From Tridacna crocea (taxonomy: Eukaryota > Mollusca > Bivalvia > Cardiida > Cardiidae): a stretch of 64,000 bases of DNA. Below are positions 61,901 through 64,000 of this stretch, one piece after another (position 1 is the stretch's first letter; each line of letters opens with the position of its first letter). The stretch is taken from contig OX031070.1 of assembly GCA_943736015.1 (NCBI GenBank), positions 24,821,673 through 24,885,672 on the forward strand, in the 5' to 3' direction. A model generated the notes under the pieces. It was not told the origin of the DNA. It was given only the letters and a program-made list of their open reading frames with translations, and searched no databases. Both the position numbers and the translations under genes were made by a program.

Positions 61901-62692
61901 TTGCCCTTTTTTTTGGGGGGGTGGGGGGTGGGGGGAGTGTCTCATTTGCTTTTAATGCGACTTTGCCAGTCGTAACAATTTGGTTAGGGTTAGCTTACTT
62001 TTATGTATAACGAAGAACTGTTTTATACTGCATGCCAAAAAGAAGCTTTGTGTCATTAATGGGGGGCATTTTGATGTTGATACAGTATAACGCCGAGAAG
62101 ACAGTACTTTAAAGAAATGTTGACGTATGTGGGCAAGTGTTTTTAGTAAGGAGAATTACCTCAAATCTTTACTGCATGACAAATTTTAAGACTTGTCCAA
62201 AATGAAACAATTTTTAGACAACAAATTCAGTAAGGCTAAAATATTGGTATTTGTCAGGAAAGGATTAGAAAACGTTGTTGAAAAAACAGACGTAACCAGT
62301 ACATTTTCCTGTAGTAGGTTCTCCAGCTAGTGTTTGTTTTCTCAATATTTGTCTCACTTCTTTCATTTGCCTTTTGCTGTGACCATGCTACTGTAACAAT
62401 ATATGTTCACATTATTAAGTTGTGCGCTAACATTAACTAGTTGAAAATTGTAGGAAGTAATGGTCAGCCGCACACAGTTCTCTTTATGGACTTTTTCCGG
62501 TTTTATGAGGTTATTAACCACCACTAAAAACTCATTAAGGGGCATATAATTATGAGAATTTATCTGGTTCATCCTTAGGTGCGAAGGCCAGTGCAGGAGC
62601 AGGATGCTGGCTTCACGTCCAGAAATGTCCCAGGGACCCAATTGTACATACAGTGTTTTATGATGCATTTGGAGCAACCAACGTTCACTCGG
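37816..62692 (+). CDS. Gene B: tandem paralogue of gene A (22 exons visible, 3' end outside window)
   Basis: Exons join(37816-37922,38259-38335,38777-38892,41280-41369,42308-42448,42801-42916,44417-44523,45215-45303,45976-46091,47246-47370,49397-49489,50322-50494,51170-51265,51860-51988,52614-52760,54199-54283,55107-55219,56368-56524,57151-57282,58717-58905,60752-60985,62579-62692), 2746 nt in one open frame. The phase series and domain order are identical to gene A: signal peptide, beta-helix, S/T/P linker, Cys-rich modules 1, 2 and the first half of 3. The last exon, equivalent to 35953-36074, was not found before 64000 and should lie just beyond. The product is predicted to be secreted. 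Gene B starts 1742 bp after the stop of gene A, so this is a tandem array and could continue to the right. Confidence 0.9.
38259..38335 (+). CDS. Gene B exon 2
   Basis: Residues 36-62, LDINHPVKTLAKAVALASSS. 77 nt, donor GTAAGT. The acceptor is TTTATAG; the open frame continues upstream of it only by chance. Confidence 0.9.
38777..38892 (+). CDS. Gene B exon 3
   Basis: Residues 62-100, LFIELLPGYHDLESKLHIG. 116 nt, one codon longer than in gene A. Donor GTAAGT. Confidence 0.9.
38957..39178. repeat. Foldback MITE, family 1
   Basis: TTAACCTATTACCACACAGT ... GTCGTTAGGTAATGAG, hairpin GTGGAAAAAGGAGAAGATGC. It begins 65 bp after exon 3 of gene B. Confidence 0.85.
39456..39634. repeat. Foldback MITE, family 1, GCTCGTAACGAGC apex, short
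   Basis: TTAACCCTTTCCCAAACAAG ... TTGTCGTTTGGGAAAGGGTTA. Part of the right flank (the CTGCAAATGCTTTC box) is deleted. Confidence 0.85.
39879..40092. repeat. CAGCCTGCGCAG palindrome family, long-tail type
   Basis: GTGAAAAAGGGGGCTTAATG ... GGTCAGCCTGCGCAGTCCGC, then a tail with TCAAAGGATCAGTCTACCTC and ATAATTATGTGATGACTTG. Same type as 49533, 51287 and 52775. Confidence 0.7.
40102..40318. repeat. Foldback MITE, family 1
   Basis: TTAACCCTTTCCCAAATGAC ... GGGCTTGTTTGGAAAAGAGT; apex shortened (GAAAAGGAGCAATTT). Confidence 0.85.
40737..40830. repeat. Small hairpin GTGGGGAGAGGGAAA type
   Basis: ATTACCAAATAGGC, arms CAATGTGGGGAGAGGGAAAT and TTTTTCCTCTCCCCACACTG. Same layout as family 1 (near-palindromic hairpin with CAATGTGGG arms) but different arm sequence; perhaps a distant relative. 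Confidence 0.5.
41280..41369 (+). CDS. Gene B exon 4
   Basis: Residues 101-130, TGGRRIPASNFKGVTD. 90 nt, phase 0-0, donor GTAAGT. Confidence 0.9.
41780..41963. repeat. Degenerate foldback MITE, family 1
   Basis: TTAGACTGGTCCGAATTGAA, TTTTCTCCTTTTCCCACAAT and TTTGGTAAAGGG are kept, but one hairpin arm is missing. Confidence 0.65.
41981..42205 (+). mobile_element. tRNA-derived SINE
   Basis: GCCCGGGTGGCTCAGTGGTG (A box), GGTTGTGAGTTTGGTATC (worn B box), then AAGGCGAACTTTCCTTCCGG and TTCGCCTCTCACCTCTGCTG, shared with 13053. It starts directly after the MITE remnant and ends about 100 bp before exon 5 of gene B. Confidence 0.7.
42308..42448 (+). CDS. Gene B exon 5: VFHNGNPLRLARWPNQ motif
   Basis: Residues 131-177. 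Carries SLNITNYGSIGKYG and VFHNGNPLRLARWPNQ. The latter matches the gene A motif except for a few residues (FN to HN, K to N, E to Q). 141 nt, phase 0-0. Confidence 0.92.
42801..42916 (+). CDS. Gene B exon 6
   Basis: Residues 178-216, GFININGIPDGKDGLRFAYN, ending HLDDLWVYGYW. 116 nt, ends in phase 2, donor GTAAGT. Confidence 0.92.
42917..43870. other. Intron 6 of gene B, left part
   Basis: Non-coding. A region near 43150-43270 has CGTTAACGG / CCGTTAACGC and TATTAACGGG boxes that look like part of an inverted-repeat element related to the foldback at 43878. Nothing else recognisable. Confidence 0.4.
43878..44016. repeat. Foldback with TTAATTCACGTTTTTG ends
   Basis: Left arm TTAATTCACGTTTTTGTTTT... 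GTTAACATTCGCAGAGG, and the right arm is its complement; GGGCGTTAAAGC and CGTGCTTTGC lie near the centre. About 140 bp. Confidence 0.75.
44028..44246. repeat. Degenerate foldback MITE, family 1
   Basis: Starts about 12 bp after the previous foldback; GACTGGCTCAAATTGAAGAC, GCGGGTTACCAGC apex, ends near GAAAAGGTTTAAG. Confidence 0.7.
44417..44523 (+). CDS. Gene B exon 7
   Basis: Residues 216-252, YWSWADRTANVANLDSAHMM. 107 nt, phase 2 to 1, donor GTATGT. Confirms the boundaries chosen for exon 7 of gene A. Confidence 0.92.
44607..44836. repeat. Foldback MITE, family 1
   Basis: TTAACATAAACTCTTTACCA ... GTGAGGTAAAGGCTTAA, apex GCTGGTATCCAGC. Confidence 0.85.
45215..45303 (+). CDS. Gene B exon 8
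   Basis: Residues 252-281, NWGRPQLPGYLTQGGYFRFI, then NVLSELDES. 89 nt, four codons longer than gene A in the first half. Donor GTTTGT. Confidence 0.9.
45435..45650. repeat. Foldback MITE, family 1, worn
   Basis: TTAACCGCTCATCAGATGAC, GACTTGTCCAAATTGAAAGC, hairpin with damaged apex, GTGTGGTAAAGCAATAA. Confidence 0.75.
45976..46091 (+). CDS. Gene B exon 9: EYYMDKSTGVLYTWMP motif
   Basis: Residues 282-320, GEYYMDKSTGVLYTWMPTPD, then SSDVIYVSMIKTCIE. 116 nt, phase 0 to 2, donor GTAAGT. Confidence 0.92.
46542..46768. repeat. Foldback MITE, family 1, left end atypical
   Basis: TACTTTTGACGACCCTAAGA, hairpin AACATTGTGGAAAAAGGAG, apex GCTGGTAACCAGC, TTGTCGTTTGGTAATGAGTT. Confidence 0.82.
46868..47075. 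repeat. CAGCCT palindrome family, degenerate long-tail copy
   Basis: GAAAAGGGGGCTTATTGCAT, ATCTACCCATGTTAGCTGA, then the tail with ATGAAATGTCTTGCTTGGAG and CTCTTTTCTCAGAGC. The palindrome is lost. Confidence 0.5.
47246..47370 (+). CDS. Gene B exon 10: first clear beta-helix coils
   Basis: Residues 320-362, NVVFSNFVLEACRKRGILGY and VKRMEIRNTG. 125 nt, phase 2 to 1. Confidence 0.92.
47572..47792. repeat. Foldback MITE with simple-sequence interior
   Basis: Perfect 22-bp inverted ends beginning GGGAGCTCCGCAATTTTTAT (plus TG). The interior is a purine-rich (GAA/GAG)n block followed by GGTGGC/GGCGGT repeats. Open frames inside are low-complexity and not genes. Confidence 0.85.
48020..48607. repeat. 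Probable fragment of a GCCCTCTTGTT-terminated element
   Basis: GAGAGCGACTCTACTCCCTC ATAGTCCTCTTGTTT at the right end resembles the termini at 28570 and 33366. The body contains GAGGTCAAGGTCATC and two AAATGGGTCA pieces. No tandem array; left limit uncertain. Confidence 0.35.
48608..49396. other. Intron 10 of gene B, right part
   Basis: AT-rich non-coding sequence; nothing recognisable beyond a short TA run near 48820. Confidence 0.4.
49397..49489 (+). CDS. Gene B exon 11
   Basis: Residues 362-393, GNFGIYFSGDSRNCYISRTV. 93 nt, phase 1-1, donor GTGAGC. Confidence 0.92.
49533..49748. repeat. CAGCCTGCGC palindrome family, long-tail type
   Basis: GCATCAGCCTGCGCGGACTG CTCAGGCTGATATGGGTCG, then TTTTCTGCAAGGCAAAGGAC and GGATTTTATGGTGACTTG. 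Confidence 0.7.
50322..50494 (+). CDS. Gene B exon 12: beta-helix coils
   Basis: Residues 393-450, LESGGNVVEDCEIYRYSREG and GVGNLVRYNNMYIGQYTAVR. 173 nt, phase 1 to 0. Confidence 0.93.
51170..51265 (+). CDS. Gene B exon 13: beta-helix coils
   Basis: Residues 451-482, GNDHVIEHNHVYNTCMNSSD. 96 nt, phase 0-0, donor GTAAGT. Confidence 0.94.
51287..51512. repeat. CAGCCTGTGC palindrome family, rearranged copy
   Basis: AAGCTGTGCTCTGGCAAAAG ... CCATGTCAGCCTGTGCAAAG ... GCCCTCTTTTCACAATGCA; CTCTG/CACA ends bracket it. It starts 21 bp after exon 13 of gene B. Confidence 0.6.
51588..51632. repeat. (GAAT)n microsatellite
   Basis: About ten tandem GAAT/TGAA units, ending in GTTGTTTTATGGCGCATCGA. Confidence 0.9.
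51860..51988 (+). CDS. Gene B exon 14: beta-helix coils
   Basis: Residues 483-525, RGNKIRYNIVHHTLRLVPG, ending VTISNNVFYD. 129 nt, phase 0-0. Confidence 0.94.
52614..52760 (+). CDS. Gene B exon 15: beta-helix coils
   Basis: Residues 526-574, VNIGGGRDNIITNNIMYNAT and MQVDGRGV. 147 nt, one codon shorter than gene A. Confidence 0.93.
52775..53015. repeat. CAGGCTGACC palindrome family, long-tail type
   Basis: CTCTTTGAAAAAAAAAAGAG, TTCAGGTCAGTGCAGGCTGA, then ATTGGTCAATGTTCTGCACA and ACAAAACGGATTTTG, ending CCCCTTTTTG. The first half of the palindrome is deleted. Confidence 0.65.
53627..53782. repeat. CAGGCTGACC palindrome family, partial
   Basis: TGGATCTGCAAAAAAGTTTT, CCGGACTGCGCAGGCTGACC, then TCATGATTCATTCGGTTG. 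Truncated where the next foldback begins. Confidence 0.6.
53783..53950. repeat. Foldback with TTTATTTCATCAGCTT ends
   Basis: Left arm GTTTATTTCATCAGCTTGTG ... GGGAAAGGTATTCGAAAATA, right arm the complement, apex ACGAGTGCAGTAAGGCACGA. Sister copies at 56226 and 60355. Confidence 0.88.
54199..54283 (+). CDS. Gene B exon 16: W..RYPKLA motif
   Basis: Residues 575-603, MPYTGTLWSQRYPKLAEID. 85 nt, phase 0 to 1, donor GTAAGA. Confidence 0.92.
55107..55219 (+). CDS. Gene B exon 17
   Basis: Residues 603-640, GNQITKNIIYNEPNKKFING. 113 nt, phase 1 to 0, donor GTAAGT. Confidence 0.92.
55562..55761. repeat. GGGTCCGTATTCACC foldback
   Basis: Ends GGGTCCGTATTCACCAACCA and GGTTGGTGAATAGGGACCC; centre TGATTGGCTAAACCATTTGG and its complement. 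Same family as 37478. Confidence 0.87.
56226..56344. repeat. Foldback with TTTATTTCATCAGCTT end, left part missing
   Basis: GGGAAAGGTCCGCGAAAATA, apex CTCGTGCCTTACGGCACTCG, right arm to GCTGATGAAATAAACT. It ends about 23 bp before exon 18 of gene B. Confidence 0.85.
56368..56524 (+). CDS. Gene B exon 18: end of beta-helix
   Basis: Residues 641-693, DHFDVDNHDFRVKCHAKDWA and FQQVLTINDVGPRFDVGP. 157 nt, phase 0 to 1. The acceptor follows a foldback repeat that ends about 23 bp upstream. Confidence 0.93.
57151..57282 (+). CDS. Gene B exon 19: Ser/Thr/Pro-rich linker
   Basis: Residues 693-737, with SGSSHICSTLAPATTSPMPS. 132 nt, phase 1-1. Richer in Thr than gene A but the same length. Confidence 0.9.
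57510..58138. repeat. Large foldback with arms of about 165 bp
   Basis: Left arm AGTAGTGATGTCAAGGCACC ... TTTTGGATGTCCTTCACGTG ... TCAAAGCGTGTTTTTG. The right arm is the complement, ending GGTGCTCTTACATCACTACT. A 300-bp loop has CAGCATTTTCTTTCGGTAG and GGTGGCACGGTAAGG. Both arms carry a CACGTGA-GTCATGAC site cluster. Confidence 0.8.
58376..58583. repeat. GGGCCCATATTCACC foldback, worn
   Basis: CTGGGCCCATATTCACCAAC at the left, AATGGTTGGTAATGTAAGCC at the right. The central palindrome is damaged (GGTTAAGCTAGTTAGAAATTG). Ends about 130 bp before exon 20 of gene B. Confidence 0.7.
58717..58905 (+). CDS. Gene B exon 20: Cys-rich module 1
   Basis: Residues 737-800. GCWLHVAACSNHPEAVGTYR, C-x10-C as CFRRAVAEWKWC, ending GSKPNEEVAAIYGPT. 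Spacing C-x6-C-x27-C-x10-C, the same as gene A. 189 nt, phase 1-1. Confidence 0.94.
58960..59045. repeat. Remnant of the CAGCCT palindrome family
   Basis: GTCAGCAGTTTCCGACATGG GTCGATACTTGTTGCTATTTTC: only the TGGGTCGA.ACTTTTTGCTATT part is recognisable, directly before the MITE at 59062. Confidence 0.4.
59062..59303. repeat. Foldback MITE, family 1
   Basis: TTAATCCTTTTCCAAACAAT ... GTCGTTTGGTAAAGAGTTAA; apex extended (GCTGGTAACCACCAGC). Confidence 0.87.
59631..59886. repeat. GGGCCC...GGTTGGTGAAT foldback family, diverged
   Basis: CAGGGCCCTGTTG at the left, GGAACGGTTGGTGAATCGGT at the right, GGTTAGGTCATACAGTTCAG CCAATC at the centre. Left limit unsure. Confidence 0.5.
60355..60520. repeat. 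Foldback with TTTATTTCATCAGCTT ends
   Basis: AAAGTTTATTTCATCAGCTT ... CGAAAATAACGAGTGCCGTA, complement ending CAGGCTGATGAAATAAA. Near-perfect hairpin. Confidence 0.88.
60752..60985 (+). CDS. Gene B exon 21: Cys-rich module 2
   Basis: Residues 800-878. GDGCFMAMFGCPKHSGPADG, then CLARAIAQWRYC and GSHPNHPVTSIYRPT. Spacing C-x6-C-x34-C-x10-C. 234 nt, phase 1-1; four codons longer than gene A between the cysteine pairs. Confidence 0.94.
61290..61430. repeat. Partial foldback MITE, family 1
   Basis: TTAACCTTTTACCATAGAAT ... hairpin with apex lost (GCTGACAAACAAAGC), ending near CTATCAAAGACATG. The right flank is replaced by unrelated sequence. Confidence 0.65.
61431..62160. other. Intron 21 of gene B, middle part
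   Basis: Non-coding. 61500-61690 is GC-richer than its surroundings (CCAGCACCAGGCTAGGACAT ... CCGAAACCGGCTGCCCCAG) and looks like a repeat fragment I cannot name. G runs occur at 61074-61088 and 61913-61936. Confidence 0.35.
62162..62330. repeat. Degenerate foldback MITE, family 1
   Basis: TTTACTGCATGACAAATTTT, GACTTGTCCAAAATGAAACA, then a broken hairpin (GAAAACGTTGTTGAAAAAAC). Confidence 0.55.
62579..62692 (+). CDS. Gene B exon 22: Cys-rich module 3, first half
   Basis: Residues 878-916. AGAGCWLHVQKCPRDP, then VFYDAFGATNVHSG. 114 nt, phase 1-1, donor GTAACT. The matching second half is not seen up to position 64000. Confidence 0.92.
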
Positions 62693-62843
62693 GTAACTAG
62701 TGTTTTCCTTTTCTTTCTGCGTTCGTTGCGTTTTCACGGCAACGTCAGTAAACCTGAAGAAAAGTTATAGTGTGATTTTGATAGTTATAATTGTATAAAA
62801 GACATACTGCACATCAAAGAATAAATTGAAACCTTTTTTTTAT

Positions 62844-63536
62844 ACCCCCCAAAACTCTGTTTTGGGGGTATATAGGAGTCAGCTTGTCGGTCTATCCGTC
62901 GGTCCGTCGGTCGGTCTGTAGCTTTTTGTCCGCTCTATTTCTCATAAACTATTGGACGAATTTTATCCAAACTTCAAGCAGAGATGTGCAAATGAAATGT
63001 TGGTTATGGTTCATTGATTTTTCACTGAGTTATGGCCCTTTCATGAAATTTCTTGTCCGCTCTTTTTCTCATCAACTATTGGACAAATTTGGTTCAAACT
63101 ACACAAATAGACTCAGTATCAAGCAGAGATGTGCATATCCTAATTTGGTTATGGTTTATATAGGTTTCATGGAGTTATGGCCCTTTGATGATTCTGGACA
63201 AATTTCTTTCAAACTTCATGGATAGACTTTGCACTCAGCAAAGATGTGCATACCATAACTTGTTCTTAGTTAATTAAATGAAATTTCCAAGAGCTTAACC
63301 CTTTTTTGTGGTTCTCTTTATGACGGTGCCCTTGCTGAATTGATGAAAATTAATTATACTTTTGATAGAATACTTTTAACACAGCTTCAAGAAGCCATTG
63401 CAGGATATTCATCACCTTCAGTGATAGCTCTGGTATAATTGACTCTCCAGTCACTTATTTTGCATTCCTGTGACATTAATCTGTTTTGTGACAAGGAGCT
63501 GTTGGGGGGTATGATCACGTTTAGTGATAGCTCTAG
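62844..63536. mobile_element. Helitron-like non-autonomous element with tandem interior
   Basis: Starts with the palindrome ACCCCCCAAAACTCTG/TTTTGGGGGT and has a GGTCCGTCGGTCGGTC run. Diverged tandem units follow (TATTGGACGAATTTTATCCA, TATTGGACAAATTTGGTTCA, CTGGACAAATTTCTTTCAAA near 62950, 63074 and 63193). It ends with the small hairpin ATCAC-GTTTA-GTGAT and CTAG at 63533-63536, the form expected of a Helitron 3' end, followed by T. Non-coding. Confidence 0.65.
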
Positions 63537-63965
63537 TTTTTTTTTTTAATTTGTTATAATGTATTATGTTGCCAGTTTTTTATTTACGACTTAGATTGCC
63601 TTAACATAGTGGATCCGTAATAGAAAACAGACATTTCCACTACAATATTATCCAACAAAATTTGCTAAGATTAAAAATGAGTATTGTTGTAATAATTTCA
63701 CCAAGCCACATTTTCCTTTTTGTCCTTCCTAGAATTATCATTTTTGAATCTAAAACCACTATATTCTCATTACAAAGGAATATAATAATTACTTCCTTTT
63801 TCTGGAAACTAACAAAAGTATCAACAATTGATTTCAGGATAGACATCAAAGGAATTTCTGGTCGGTTAAAAATGTCCAAAAGTATTATATCCGTATAAAT
63901 CTGTCTTCGTCAACTGTCCAGAAATTTTATGCCATGCTGCACTAGAAGTATTAAGGGTCCACTAC
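63537..63965. other. Right edge of window, gene B intron 22
   Basis: AT-rich, no coding match to exon 23 of gene A and no recognised repeat. Confidence 0.4.
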
Positions 63966-64000
63966 CTTAAGTCTTTGCCACACAATCCCGACTTTTAACA
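63966..64000. repeat. Start of another family 1 MITE cut by the window edge
   Basis: CTTAAGTCTTTGCCACACAA TCCCGACTTTTAACA matches the left end of the copy at 19004. Confidence 0.75.

Noticed and set aside
62884-63225. 113-residue open frame on the + strand
   Set aside because: Lies wholly inside the Helitron-like repeat with tandem units. No resemblance to a protein family.
62693-64000. Search for exon 23 of gene B
   Set aside because: No C-x10-C segment with CGS and PVTA after an AG was found; the exon is assumed to lie beyond the window.

Overview
This is a eukaryotic genomic window, AT-rich, intron-rich and dense in short foldback repeats. The repeat types point to a bivalve mollusc, probably a heterodont such as a dreissenid or venerid. 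They include palindromic MITEs, tRNA-derived SINEs, roughly 165-bp tandem arrays inside mobile elements, and a CAGCCTGCGCAG palindrome family. The species assignment is inference; nothing in the window proves it.

The whole window is organised around two head-to-tail paralogous genes on the + strand. Gene A (1131-36074) is complete: 23 coding exons, 2844 nt of CDS, 947 residues, stop TAG at 36072 and an AATAAA at 36117. Gene B (from 37816) shows 22 matching exons up to 62692, and its last exon lies beyond the window. The exon phases are the same in both genes. Eighteen of the 22 shared exons have exactly the same length; the other four (3, 8, 15, 21) differ by 3 to 12 nt, always whole codons. 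The two genes arose by tandem duplication, and the proteins have diverged to about half identity by eye.

Each protein reads as signal peptide, then a long right-handed parallel beta-helix region (about residues 20-690), then a Ser/Thr/Pro-rich linker (exon 19), then three copies of a cysteine-rich module (exons 20, 21 and 22+23). The module pattern is C-x6-C-x(27-34)-C-x10-C, with each fully visible copy followed by CGS....PVT(A/S).Y.PT (one copy, gene B module 1, reads EVAAIYGPT). The beta-helix part resembles secreted carbohydrate-active beta-helix proteins known mostly from bacteria (GH141-like by remembered motifs; not searched). The C-terminal module is one I do not recognise, and it is the most interesting protein feature here.

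The introns are filled with mobile DNA. The commonest is a roughly 230-bp foldback MITE with a near-perfect central hairpin (about 25 copies or pieces). Others are a CAGCCTGCGCAG-core palindrome family, a GGGCCCATATTCACC foldback family, a family with TTTATTTCATCAGCTT ends, a dead mariner (29465-30800), two satellite-bearing elements (26401-28570; about 31655-33366, the latter with a nested hAT-like insertion at 32494-33238), a Helitron-like end at 63536, tRNA-derived SINEs (one beside a 5S rRNA-like segment), and at the left edge what looks like the 3' LTR of an LTR retrotransposon (148-707). The insertions differ between the two genes, so most were gained after the duplication. No other protein-coding gene could be supported on either strand.
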